Assembly: GCF_042242105.1 (NCBI RefSeq)
Contig: NC_092016.1
Location: 3,085,501 to 3,149,500, forward strand
DNA: 64,000 nucleotides
Origin: Pempheris klunzingeri
Taxonomy: Eukaryota > Chordata > Actinopteri > Acropomatiformes > Pempheridae
Reading direction: 5' to 3'
Of the stretch, positions 35,316-48,458 are shown piece by piece. A program made the translations under genes and the position numbers. A model generated the notes under the pieces. That model saw only the letters and a program-made list of their open reading frames with translations. It did no database searches and was not told the DNA's origin. Positions within the stretch are counted from its first letter, which is position 1. The number at the start of each line of letters is the position of its first letter.

Positions 35316-36213
35316 AAGTTCTCAGAGACACCAGTGAGGCCCCGAGTCCACCGTGTTTTCTCAGTAAATGTGATTCTCAGTTAAATCTGGCTGATTTTCA
35401 TTCAGTCTCTTAGTCACCTCACACTCATTATGTGGAGCCTGCAGAGGCATCCACACACACACTGAAGAGAAGTATTTTTTTTTTAATGGAAAATCAGAAT
35501 AATCTTGTCTTCTAGCTTTTATTATGGTGCAGTGAGACAAATGAGGCCTTCGTCTCTTTGATGCTTGTTCTCTTCAATGATGCGTTCTGAGATCTTTTTT
35601 TTTTTTGTCACAGTCCACATTACGTGGGCCGTGCTCACGGTTTACCAATCGCATTTTCCCAAATTACATGATGTCAGCTGGTTTGACAGGAAGTCTATTG
35701 TTGTCCACTCCCTTTCCCCCTTTGGTTTTCAGGCCAGACTTTCTCATGCCTCGTTATTTACAGTTCGCCTATTGTGGGATCTTGTGCTTTTTTTTTTCTG
35801 GAAAAGAAACATAAACATTAGCATGTGAATGCACCTATAAATTTCCGACCTTTTCTGAGAAATGAATAGCCTAACCGCCACAAAAGGCATTTCCATCTTC
35901 ATTTACAGGTATAATACGATATTTGTGATGTGAAGGGTATCAAAGCGATGAGACATCTCACCGGCGTACACGCACTCCCACTGTTCTGCATCACATTACT
36001 TTTACAGCCTCATTAAAAACACATCAAGGTATGAATGGAAGGCCATCAATACCCATGCAGGAAATGCAATCTCCTAACTGCACTTGAACTAACCTCCCTG
36101 CTGAACCATATCAGGAGCCTGTAATATTCCAACGGAGACCTGCAGTGTGTTTGTGGGTCATATTACAGTGACTTTATCTTTACTGTCGGGTATTTTCTCT
36201 TTCCTATGATGTC

Positions 36214-36246
36214 ATGTAATTCCTGTAAAGTGTACAGGAATTACAT
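36214..36246. repeat. Perfect hairpin, 14-bp arms
   Basis: ATGTAATTCCTGTA, five-base loop AAGTG, TACAGGAATTACAT. No mismatches in the arms. A G-run lies 14 nt downstream. Confidence 0.85.
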
Positions 36247-36589
36247 AATGTAGCCTTGGGGGGGGGGGTGCATGGGTTGAGAGTTTCACTAATTAAATTG
36301 CTGTTCTTGCAGTCAACCTTTGCAGAAGGGCCTGCTCCTGTTATTAGTTATTAGTTATTTCCACTCACTTCATTCACGTATTAGAGATGTGGGGTAAAGG
36401 TGCAGAGAGCTGCTGTGATGTTCAACTATAGAGGACATAGATATGTGCAGAAAAACACCAGTTTACATCCAGTAAGTGATTTATGACTATTGACTATTGA
36501 TAATGTATCTGCCCAGTGTCATATGTGCACCAGAGGCTTCAGGTTTAGTGTGCAAGTGGCACTTTTGACCTCAACCGTCTTCCAAATTA

Positions 36590-37530
36590 GCTGCAATGTC
36601 AAAAAAAAAAAGTCATGCTTGTGATATTTGCCTTCTTCCTGTTTGTCTGTGAAATGTGAGGCTACAGCAGTCAGTTAGCTTAGCTTAGCTTAGCTTAGCA
36701 CAAAGACTGAGCACAGGGGGAAAGTAACAAAATCCACCAACCATCTCTGAAACTCACCAATTATTACATCTCTTTTTTAAGATGAAGAAAAGCTTAACGC
36801 CCTTTTTACAGGAGGTCGTGTGCTGTGTTGTCTCTGTAGTCTCCTTCAGTCCACCGCAAAACACCAGACAACAGCCAATAGTTGTTTTTACACCAGTTTA
36901 ATGACAGATTAAACAAACCGGGGGCAGATTTTAGTTCGTCTGGGACAAGTTATGTAGATTAAACTAAAACTATGTGTGACAAACACATAAACTACTAGAC
37001 TTTAGAAAAAACAAAGACTTCGTACTAACTAACTAAAATACCAATATACAGAGAATATATCTAATTTTAGTCTTTACCAGTTTGTCAACACGACCATTGT
37101 GAGGAGGCTTAGGATCCTCAGTTTACTGAGACTGGGAGTCACAAGGTGTTGTGTTTGTATTGTAAAACCAATTCTGAATTTCTTAAATCTGGCCCTGACA
37201 AAAAAAAATATAAAAAATACTATAATAATAATAAAGATGATAATAACAATAGTGAGACTGATAAAAAAAAAAAAACTACAAAAACTAAAAAGGCATTTTT
37301 AAACAATCCAAACTAAACAAAAAGGAGCAAACCAAACTAACCAAAATAAAAGAAATAAAAACTAATAATAAAAACCTAATAATCTGCTCTGGACAGAACC
37401 AGGCTAGCTGCTTCCTGTCTTAATGCTAAGCTATGCTAAGCTAGCTAGCTAATAGCTTTATATTTAACAAGTGTGCCTTGACTGAAGAGCATGTTTCACT
37501 AAATATCAAACTTTTGCTAAAAGTTTGGAG
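36590..37530. mobile_element. Fold-back MITE family copy, rearranged
   Basis: The left arm has GTTAGCTTAGCTTAGCTTAG and ACAAAGACTGAGCACAGGG, then TAACAAAATCCACC. The right arm has GGACAGAACCAGGCTAGCTG and TAATGCTAAGCTATGCTAAG near 37393-37443. The centre is expanded by AT-rich low-complexity DNA (37010-37380). Ends are approximate. Confidence 0.55.
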
Positions 37531-37865
37531 AAACTTTCCTCCTCAGTAGATGAATTTAGAAAAAAATGGCTCCACACATGGTCTTCAATTAAAAAAAAAA
37601 AACTAAACTACATTAATTAATATAAGAAAAACACACAGTAAGTGTTTTAATATGTCCAGATCTGTATTTCAGACTCCTTCCTCGTGTCTCTTGATGCAAA
37701 CTGACTCTCAAAATGGAGATTTTTTCCTCTCTGGTTTCCTATTTTTATGAATGAAGGCGGAGGTCGTGAGCTTTTGTCATGTTCTGGTCTTAACCACCAG
37801 GGGGGAGAGCAGCATGCAGGAGAGGACAGCCTCCAGTCTCTCTCACTGTCCAGCCCTGAGAGAGA

Positions 37866-37871
37866 GTGTGT

Positions 37872-37905
<34 letters not shown>
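37866..37905. repeat. (TG)n microsatellite upstream of PTPN9
   Basis: TG run with one GAG interruption, about 0.5 kb before the PTPN9 start codon. Confidence 0.95.
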
Positions 37906-37910
<5 letters not shown>

Positions 37911-37989
37911 ACAACATAAAGGCGACGTTCAGGGCGAAAAACTTGCAATTCATGGCATGGAGGAGTCACCGGGCAGCCGCAGCCCTCTG

Positions 37990-38416
37990 GTGTGTTTTGG
38001 TGGATGAGGAGCAGCAGATCCTGGTCTGATCCCAGTTACCACCGAGCCGAAGCGAAGCCCCGTCCGAGCTGCACCAGTGGTCTCCTCTCTTTTTGGGTTT
38101 TTTTTTCCTCCCCCGTCTTCTTTTTCTTCTCCTCGGTGAAATTTGACACAGCGTCAACGGGGGTTTCGCTCCAGCTCGGAGATTTTGCAGATTTTAAGGG
38201 GGGGGGGCTCGATTGTCAAAAGAGAAACAGGCACGTTCAGCTCACACTGCAGCGATTCAGATGCCTTCAGCTACCAGCGAGAGGGACAACCCCTAAACCC
38301 CGTTTTTACACGAGGGACAGACACACAGACAACTCCAACACCCCCCACCACCCCCACCACCACTTTATGAAAAGGACGCGTCTTGGCGAAAGGTGATCAG
38401 AGATCTGACGGGCACC
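37990..38416 (+). promoter_or_regulatory. ptpn9: PTPN9 promoter / 5' leader, CpG-rich with upstream ORFs
   Basis: GC- and CpG-rich DNA with T-rich and G-run interruptions leads into the PTPN9 start exon. Two short upstream ORFs are visible: 38261-38296 (12 codons with stop) and 38367-38396 (10 codons with stop), the latter ending 20 nt before the main ATG. The transcription start is not determined, so how many upstream ORFs are in the mRNA is unknown. Confidence 0.55.
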
Positions 38417-38449
38417 ATGGCAGCTACATTATCGGCGGAGGAGGAACAG
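38417..38449 (+). CDS. ptpn9: PTPN9 coding exon 1
   Basis: Residues 1-11, MAATLSAEEEQ. The context CACCATGG is strong. Donor GTAGGC. The EEEQ end matches the conserved start of the human protein's folded part, joined to ATRQFLEEINKW. Confidence 0.92.
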
Positions 38450-39151
38450 GTAGGCCCTGAATGCACACACTTCTTCCCTCTCTGGGTTAAATGGCCCTGG
38501 GTGCCCCAGCCTCGGCCCCACCTGGAGGTATTTTGGCGCTGTGTGCGCACCGAAGCGAGCGGCGACGGCGGTGCGCAATGGATCGGTTGCGAAACGCTCC
38601 TGAACGCGGAGCGGAAACATCGTATCGATCTCGGGCGCTTTTATTGCTCTGGTTGCATCACTGCCAGTTCCTCTCCGGCGGCTGGCTGGGCTGACAAAGG
38701 TGTTGCGAAACAGGCCCAGCTCGCCTCTATCAGCCTCCACAGATGTAAAATATTCATTCCGGCTCTTCAGAGTTGGTCAGCCGTGGGTACAGACCGTGAT
38801 ATTACGCCTGTGGAGGGGGGAGAGGGAGAGAGAGAGAGAGCTGGAAAGGCTGCCTGCTTCCACATTTGGCTCTTTGAGGAATGCATGCAGTAGAAACTTG
38901 GTTTGTACTGTGGCTGCGAGAAACTGTGTGATCAGACACACATTTAACCCCAAATATGAAGGACAGGAGGTTCATCTGCCTTTCTCACTTCTTACCAGAA
39001 GGAGGAATAATGTTTCTGTGAGGTTTGTTAGATCCCTGCATTTAAGGATTTTTTGGTAAAACAACTTAAAGTGGCCAAACTTTAACTTTTCACTGAATGG
39101 ATTTTCTTAAGCAGCCAATAAATCACATCACTTATGAGCTTTAAACACTAA

Positions 39152-39186
<35 letters not shown>

Positions 39187-39898
39187 ATGTGTGACATTTC
39201 CTCTCATCCCAACTAGATTTTAGTCCAGAAAAAGGTTATTTAGCTCAGTATCAAAGTCAATCAAGTTGTTTTTTGGCATTTTTGCTTAATAAATGTGACT
39301 TAAATCTGAAAGTTATTCTAGGATTGGTAAACTATTATTTATTAGTGTACTCTGTCCTGCAGTAAATCTTACATTCATGTGGGTAAAATCGTTGAAACTG
39401 TTTGTGTTGATTTGACTTTATGGTCATTTTGAAGGCTGCAGTTAAACTGTACAGTGTTTTACTGAAAGATGTCTCTAATATCTTGTCCACCCCATTCATT
39501 TGAATGAGGGGGCACCAGTAGGACCCACTGCAGGGCTGATGGATCAGACTGCATCAGCGTCAGCTAAGGTGGGAGTCCAAATTATATATTAACATGAATA
39601 TACAGCGTTCTACAATTTAAATGAAACCAGTCAATAATATAGAGGCATGAACAGCAAATAGACTGTAGTTTTTGTACAGAGTTACTGTGGGGGAGTAATA
39701 GTCAGTTTGCATCCATGTTCATTTCTTCTTGAGGAGTCTTCTTCTTCTTTGGTGCTGGTCATGCTCGTCCCGCTGACTCCTCATCATCTGGCCAGCAGAA
39801 AGCCTTATCTGGCTACTCCATTTCCTGTGTGAGCCAGGGCCCCCGCTAGGGTACCGGATGCCCTCATTATATCCACAGCCTAGTGGGGGGTGTTTGTC

Positions 39899-39966
<68 letters not shown>

Positions 39967-42900
39967 GCAGGGTGGCTCTCTCGGGAACATACACGAGTGT
40001 AGTGGAACTTCATTCTGAAGGCAGCTGTTAAAAGAATTTCCACTAGACTCAAGGGGGGAAGGGGGAGTTTATGAGTTACAGTGTGTGTGTGTGTGTGTGT
40101 GTCTATCATGTGCTCTAGAGAAAATGTGTGTGTTGTGTGTGTGTGTTTGTGTGTCGAGTCTACTCCCAGGAAGCAGCGGAGTGAGAGAAATTGGGGAATA
40201 GGGAGAGAGTGACGTTATTGACTTCCTGTTTTGGTATTGACTCGTGCCAAATGGGACTCGCTGAAGTGGAGCGAAGCCGCTTGGCAGCAGCAGTCGTATA
40301 TTTGTAAATAGATTAGCATGGCATCTGTAATCAAATGGGTTCTGCAGAGACAATGTCAAGGGCGCCCATGAATCCACTGAAAACACAATAAAGAAATGCA
40401 TTAGGCCCGTCTGTGGGATCAAGGTGTAACCAATGACGCTGCAGTTGCCCTCCGTTATTTCCCATAAACCTTCACTAGCATTTCTTCCAGCTGAGACATT
40501 AATACAGTCACCACGCACAGTGTGACTCCCTCTGGCTGGAATGTGAACACAATAGACAGCCTGTCAATGCTGACTGTTAATGACTGTTTCCTGCAATAAA
40601 ACGATAAATTAGAAAAGAATCGATTTGTGCGTCAGTAAGTCAGCGTGTACAACATGATCTACACCTGTGAGTCTGAATGTGCAGCACGAGGACGGCCTAT
40701 AAAACTGTGTTTTAATATGGATACGACCGTATATCACAGTGAAGGTAGCTAGAAGCCTTAAAAGAATAAAATCTTTTGGAAATTTAGTTTAGAAAGTCTG
40801 TTGTTGGCGAATACAGTCACACAATCCAATGAAAAGTAACACAAAGTTCATTTGCAACAAAGGTAATTATTCACTCATGTACTCAAAGTAAATTTTAGCA
40901 AGTTCATGGCTTCCTCTGCTGGGTTTTTTTTCGTATAGTCTTCTGGTTTTTTTCATTATTGTCGGACGTTTAATCCATCTAAAGTTTAATAGAGAAAATA
41001 TGAGGCAAATGAACCAATGATGAAAATGATCATTAGTTGCTGCAGTAAAATCAGGATACTGTCATGCCACGCCAATAAAATAAAGCAATCCTGCTTTAAT
41101 CCAGATTTGCAAATCCCATCAGCTGTGAGGATCTTTTGTTACCAGCACTGTGGGCAGTTGTTGGAGAGAAAGCCTGAATAGATTATGATGGAGGAGGGCT
41201 GTAGGTGGCACTTTAGTTTAGCCAGTTTATAAAAGAAAATACAGGGAGGATAAAGAGAAAACAGAGACGTACCGACTGATAAATGCAGAATAGAACACGC
41301 TCAGATGAGCCTTTTTATTAGGAAGTGTTAGAATTTAATGGAGTTATGATTCCCATGAAGTTGTAATCATCAATTACTGAATAGGTGAGGATGAACAGCC
41401 CACTTTGTTGCACAGCTACAGGTTGTTTCGCCACATAAATCTAAAATGCTGTCGGTGATAGTGACATTAATCCTGCTTTGCTGTCAGTAAACGTTCTTTT
41501 TAAGCAAACACTGAGCTTCTCTAATGTGAAGATCAGTGGCTTCTTCTTCTCTTATGTTACAGTGAACTGAATATCTGACGGTAATGGTTGGACAAAAAAA
41601 AGGTTATTTGAAGACACCAACCTTTTTGAAACTGTGGAGTTTTAGATCTATTTGGCAAATAACCAACCACAACGTCACCCACTGACTCACAGCCCGGCAG
41701 CGTCCGACCACAGTGAGCCTAATCAATCGGTTATCGACAGTCAGTGTGTCAACAGCCCCTGACAGCAAACTGGATTATTGGAAGGGCAGAACCCACTTTT
41801 ATTTAAAACGTCTCACTCAGCATAAAGACGGCTGAAGCAGTGAGGATTAGAGACTCTTTCTGTACTTGCACTGACCTCTCAGGCTATTTAGGTTCATGTC
41901 AGGCAGCGTTTAAGCCAGAATGAAGTGTTTTTTAAAATGATTAATCAAGAACTTTTTAAGGGAAAAAAAAAAAAAAAAAATCTCCTGCCTTATCAAAACT
42001 GGAGCAAGTCAAGCAAATATTTATGCATCCTCCAGGAATTGAATAAGTCACTCCTCCGCAGCGAGCCTTCCACTGAAGTCTGGTGTGCTATCATGAAAAC
42101 AAACTGGTTCATCCTCAAATTCCACTCAGGCGGATATGGCCCCTAGTGCAGAAAAACCAAACAAGACTGGCTTCTCCAGGAACAGAGGGTCACTGCCTGG
42201 AGTTGGCAGGCTCGCCTTAAAAGGCTAAGAGAGAAAGAGAGCAGCTGTCAGCCCATTGAAATCTTGGAAACCCGAGTGTACCTGACGGCAATCTGACAGG
42301 AAGTTGTCTTTGGCCAACTTCGAAGTATTAACGCTTCACAGTGCGGCAACAAAGCACAGACGGCCAGCGCCCAGTGGAACTTGTGGAGGCAGCAGCACAA
42401 CGTTTGATTGTTCATCTGGTAAAGTAACTTTTTACAGCCGTAGGCTATCATGACTGGGACTTTGTAGATCCGCAGAAGTACAAAGTAGGGAAACAAAAAC
42501 CTTTTCACCAAATACATTTCTGGCAGGAGCAGATTTTTATGTTCTTGTTGACGTCACATTTGATTATTTGCAATAATGAGACAAATCATTGCTCCACATT
42601 TATACGCCATCGCTCCTCTTCACTATTTTCTATCCATCTCTTTTTTAGTAAGATTGATTGTTTGGCTTGAAGAGCTTGGTTGAACCAAACCCTCCTTTTA
42701 GAGAACAGAGGATTTAAGTCAGCCTGAATTATCTGAGGCCCTGAGGCATCATCTTCTTTGTGATTACCAACCACATCCACTAAACTCCCTGGATATTATA
42801 TGAAGCAGCAGTATGTACACTCAGTGACCCAGCCAGAATGTAATTAAAGGGAGCGAAAGCAGGTTTAAATACATTTTACGAAATAACTCCTCACTTTTCA

Positions 42901-45900
42901 GTGGTCTTCTTCAGGGAAAGGAGCATGTTAAGGTGCACGAGCAACACCAAACACGTGGATGGTGACTTCCCTGATCTTTTCTGGCCCTCAGTTGGTTCCT
43001 AAAGACTTTGGTCTGTTCCCAGTTGATGTCACAACGCTCTGTGCAAGATGTGGTCGAAAACTTGCAAGTGAACCTTTTTTAAGATTATTTTTTTTTACAC
43101 ACCGTTTTCAAAAGTCAAAAAAGGCCTTTCTTGCCCAGAGAACCTGCTAACACAATCAAAAGTAGGTGTTTTGATGGTAATGCACCCAGTTTCCCAGTAA
43201 AAGGGGTCATTGTAGGAGGGTAATGTGTAGTCTATAGTTCTCTTGTGAGGTCTGAAACATTTAATTTATGTTTGAATAGGCCATATTTTATGCCATTGAT
43301 GTGAAATGTGCTCAAACTGATCAGAGATCACTCTGAAACTGCACTGACAAGCTCAGGGTTCAGAATAACACCCCTCCAGATCTCCCCCCCCCCCCCACGA
43401 GAATCGGATATGAGGCGACGTCAGCCCTGTCAGGTGCAATCACCCCTCATCCCCTGCATGCTAAGACGTCTGAACAGAGCAGAAGCTGCAGGCCCTCCTG
43501 TCTGTGAAAGCCCTGGCTTTCCTGAGGGGAGACAGTGGCGTCCTGTCTTTGGGCTCGGCGCTCGTCAGTGATCGTTTTGTATTCCTGAGGAGCCGCGGAC
43601 TCCCAGAACTTGACTTCCTGTCTCCCATGCATGCCCCGCCGCCGCTGTGCCTCACCAGAGAAGCGGAACCCTGTGTTTAAAGTGTGAGCTTTCATTGCCT
43701 CCCCTGTCGCCTTTTGACGATTCACTGGGTGCTGACTCGCTAACTCTGCGGGTGCTGAGGGTGGTGGGGGGTGGGTTCCTGAGGGAGTGTATAATAAGGG
43801 CAGAGGGGAGGACAGGAAGCCCCTGAAAGACTGCTGGCGAAATGCATGAGGTATTTGCAAGATGGGTGGAAGGCCTTTATGGCTAACACATTCTTCCAAA
43901 TTACAATTAATCAAACTAACTGTGCCACCCCCCCCTCAACTCTACGGAGCTTTTCAAAGTCTTTCAGTTTTGGTTTTACAGCCTGCAACTTTACTATTTC
44001 GGTTTACTCTCACTGCTCTTATATCGTCATCTTCAGCCACAGCAGGCAGCTGTTTTCGGCAGAAAAGCTCTTAAAAACCCACTGCACTAACTTCCCAGCT
44101 CCAAAAGGCAGGCTGGTGAGCACAGAGGAACATTTAGCAGCTAATCTGTCAGATTTTATTATCTTTGTAAGGATGAAAATGGTGTTAAAAACCAGAAAGT
44201 TTCCAGATGAGAATGTGGCAGGTATGTTTCTGCTGCCCCCACGTGGCCAAAAAAATGTGACTTGATTGTATTAATACCCAAATCAAGCTTAAAAACCATT
44301 ACATGTATTGATTCAGTATGAATCTAAACACTGAAGAAGAGACGCTCTTGTACATGGGAGTCTGATTAATGCCACGTCCCTTGCTATCTTTAGCTCTTTT
44401 CCACTCTTCTCTTCTGATGTTCTTCGCTGTGAGATTTCACAAGGAACTAATTAGCATCGTCATCCTGAAACATGTTTTAATGCGTGTTTACCAGCACAGA
44501 GTTCGACGGCTAATTAATCATCTCCTTCCTGGCGAAGAGGGATAGAAAATCAGATTTGGGTTCTGAAAATAAATCAGAGCTGAAACTCTTTTTAATGTCG
44601 CTGCCATCAGCGTCGTCCTTCGTGTTGTTGCCACTGTAGAACTGCTTCATTAGCTGACATCTCGACTGATTTTATTGCCAAGTACAATTTAAAATAAAAT
44701 CTGTCATTATTGCAGCTTCATGTCATAGAATCCGGCTGAACTGGTGTTTATCTTCTTCCTCTCTTATATTCTTGCTCTCTCTTACTTGTTGGCTCTAAAG
44801 TGGGAGTTTTCTTTCACTGAACAATGTTCCTTGTTCATCTACACGCTGCCGTTAACGTGCGTCACTCCTCAGTTTTAGTTGTTCTTTTTAGTTCAACCAT
44901 GCAATGATTTTTTTTTTTTTTTTTTATGCCTTCATGGCTTCCACACAGTGCCAAAACCTTCCCCCAAGATAGCTGTGGTCAACACACAAGATGAACCCGC
45001 AATACTGAGGAATAACGTGAACGTAAATCCAATGGTTGTGCTTGGCTACACAAGTGACAGTTCACACATTTTATTTTGTACCTCCCTGTGAGTCGATTAT
45101 AGATTTTGCAGACACATTCGCAGTGAGCGGGGCTCCAACCGTCCTTCAGACTATACGGCAGCATATAAAACGCTATCACAGACGTCTTTGCCAGGCCATA
45201 AAATTGTCAAATGTCCTTTGAGGCCGTGCGTAGCACTTCCTCTGAGGATGTATCGAGTTTAAAGCCCAGTTTCACTTCCTTCCTGTTTGACCCTTCGATT
45301 AAGGGAGTACAATGTTTGTGACCACATCTGTGTCTGTTTCAGGCTACCAGGCAGTTTCTGGAGGAAATCAACAAGTGGACCAGTCAGCATGGAGTGTCAC
45401 CGCTGTCCAGGGAATTGGCCGTCAAGTTTCTCATGGCTCGCAAGTTTGACGTCCTCCGAGCCATCGAGCTGTTCCACAGCTACAGGGTAAGAGGAGACGT
45501 GAGATGAAAACTAGCTCTGCAGCTGCCTGCTGCATACACACATACGTGCAAACACAACGGCAGAGCAGATGTGATGCTGCACCCTTTTGGCAGCCATGTT
45601 GGAGATACAGAGTTTGTTCTCTGGCTGTGTTAGTGTTGGATTTTGCATCAGGTCACAAAATGTAGTCACATTTAGGTAATATCAGGTTTCAGTCTAGATG
45701 CAAGGGCCTTTCCAGTGTGAGGAAATGCCAATAAGTAGGGGGTGCACTTTAGTTTGGAGAGTTTAAACCCTTATTTTTAACCCTTTTGTAATTTAATAAA
45801 ATATGACAAACTACTCAAGGCGTCAGAAAAGAGCATTTTTCTTAAGATTGAAAAGTTTCCTAACTTAGATCAGATAATATCTGATCAAAGAACCAGTGAA

Positions 45901-48422
45901 CAAGCCTGTCAGTACTATGACAAACACACTTTGGTTGTACTCTTCAGGTGTTAAGGGTTGGTTCGCATTATGAACGTCACGTGGCTAGAAAACAGATCCA
46001 GTAGCCCATCTCATCGCCCCACACTGTGCAAACAGGTGTTAATATGAACTATTATTACCTTTTGCCTCACGAGTGGGCGAAGGCAGACCTCGGTGACGGC
46101 GATGCTCGTGGCAGAAGCTGTGGATTCTGTCGACAGTTTCCGCTAAAGCTAACAAAAACCCACAGCTGCCACAGCGGCCTTAGCATTGTTGACCAACTGG
46201 AGAGCCGTAACGGAACCAGAACAGGCAAGTGTCTTCATGTGACTAACATGTTTTAGGTGAGCTGACTCTGTTAAATCTGTTGAACACATCAGTCTAAAAG
46301 ATTCAGTGTTATTAAAATAATCTGCACCCACTCTGGAACAATCTTTCCTCTCTCTTTTCCTGCTTATTACACAAAATATCAGCCTTTATTTCCACAGATC
46401 TAACTGTATTATTTTAACCGCTTGTTCGGATGATTATGACTCAAGTGCTTCGTCTGTATCGAGTTATTTCTGACGCCGCTGCAGTTTCGTACCTTTCTGT
46501 TCATTTCAGATGGACAGAAATAACTCATGACATGTTACAAAGGACAGTGACTGAAACCAGGACAAGATATCATGTTACAACCTACATCCTTGTTTTATCT
46601 GCATCAAATGGAGAAGTATTTCAAACAAAGGGCTGCAGTCAAACGGCACAGAGGTACAGGTTGACCCAGTGGTCACGCAGCGCATCCTCACCACACCCAC
46701 AGCACGCTAACACAAGGCCTTTTTCACTGAACATATGCTCTCAGAAGGCCAAGCCGAGCAAGAGATCGCCTGAACAGATGCACCAAAACACACACACACA
46801 CACACACAGGCATGCTCTACAGACTGAGTTATACACCAGAGGTATATTTCAAGAAGCACTTCTGGGGAATTTGAAACTTATGACGAAATAAGTGTTCATT
46901 GTCTGACACTATGAGTTATGAGGTTAAAGTAAATGAGGAACATGCAGTTTCAAAGGGACGGGTATGTTAGACCTGCAGGCTAAACAACATTCAACACCAT
47001 GATGGGCTCAAATATTTCTAATATAAGTGCAATAAGTCAAACAAAAGAGTTGGACGCATTAGTTTGTCTATTTGTTTTGCTCTTTTGTGACCTCGTGGAG
47101 GTTTTTTTATTTTTTTTTAATGCATCTCTATTGAACATCGTCCATCTTCTCTTTTTTGTTTCCTGTTTGTTTGCCATGCTCTCAACCAACTCGCCCCGGG
47201 GAGAGCGGGGGCCCAAGTTTTAAAACATGCATTGGAGTGTGTATCTATAGCGGCAGGCTGTAAATCTATAAATGTGTGCTACAGGGACGCTGAGAGGCCA
47301 CCTGACTGTGTGCCACAGCTAAGAACAAGTGTGAGGACTCGCTATAGGGTGATCATAACTGAAAGTAGAGCGGAGAAATGATGCCTGTTCCCTACATGTC
47401 ACTGAAATAGCTGTTGGTGACCTTGGTGATATTATTACCACGAAACCGGAAAATGATGATCAAGATGAAACCTCCAGGGCAGGGCCAGTGGATCAGACTG
47501 CAGGTCTCTTTTACTGCGTGATCTTAAAATAACATCTAGATAATAACATAATCAAGACCTTCTCCTCCGAGCCACGTAATAACTACCAGGGAGCTGGGGA
47601 TTAGGTCTCGTTTTGTACTGCTGTACATTTCATACTAAATCTGAACATGCAAAAAGGGATTTATCTGCTCAGATCTGCTCCGGTTTATCCACTGCAGCAG
47701 ACGGAAAGTTCCCAGACGTCTCGCACAGACTCTAATGACCTGAATAGCTCCGGGACGTGGCAGGATTTTACCACCTGCCTTTTTAGTAAAGTCACTTCAA
47801 TCACCAAGGTGGGTTCTTATTTCTGCAGTGAATAGTTGGCCTGCATAAACGCGACTCATTTCTGAATGCCTTGAATGTGACTTTGAGAGGGATTAGTCTC
47901 CCCTGCAACGCCACAGTTCATTCAACTCGGTTTAATGCTGCGTCAGCACAGGCACGGAGGCTGGGCACAAGCAATTTGTCAGAACAAACTGAGGGGGAAA
48001 GTTTCTAGCCAAGTGTTTGTTTGGTCGTGGGGGGAAACGTCCAAATGGGCCAAACTGGTGTTCAGACTGAGGCGGTTGGTCATGTGAGTCACGGCTGGCA
48101 TGAAAAATCTGTGTTTTTGCATTGTACACTCTACTGTAACTGACACACAAGTAGTTTCTGTGAAGAGTTGCTGTATTTCAACGAATCATTACACTACACT
48201 GCATTTTGACACGTACACTAATGTATACAAAATCACACATGCTTCTCCATAATGCAGCAGAAATGTCTGCAGAACTGGTTTTACACCAAAAAAAAGCAGT
48301 TTCTCAATGATATAGATTCGTGTTTAGTGCAAATAAACAAATGCAGAAGCAAATATACTTATGTCCAAATATTGTTTTTCATTCAGTCTTGGGAAAGAAA
48401 ACATTTTGTTCATCTGCTGCTG

Positions 48423-48458
<36 letters not shown>

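Larger units (their letters stand above)
32216..37850. other. Intergenic region between SNUPN and PTPN9
   Basis: No gene recognised. It holds a dispersed fish repeat (32935-33480), a TA-flanked DNA transposon (33538-33925), a long CA run (34946-35001), pieces of the fold-back family (35215-35315, 36590-37530), a hairpin (36214-36246) and AT-rich filler. Confidence 0.75.
38450..45342 (+). other. ptpn9: PTPN9 intron 1 (6.9 kb)
   Basis: The start is CpG-rich to about 38720. It holds a 29-nt poly-T (39156-39184), two TG arrays (39903-39966, 40080-40102) and a repeat copy at 43966-44160. No gene seen. Confidence 0.75.

Noticed and set aside
38393..38893. 166-codon plus-strand ORF overlapping the PTPN9 start
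   Set aside because: Different frame from the PTPN9 ATG; runs through the splice donor into intron 1; no family likeness.
39719..40109. ORFs of His-Thr repeats on the minus strand
   Set aside because: Translations of TG/CA arrays in PTPN9 intron 1.
43447..43914. 155-codon minus-strand ORF in PTPN9 intron 1
   Set aside because: No recognisable domain, composition looks random, no splice partner seen.
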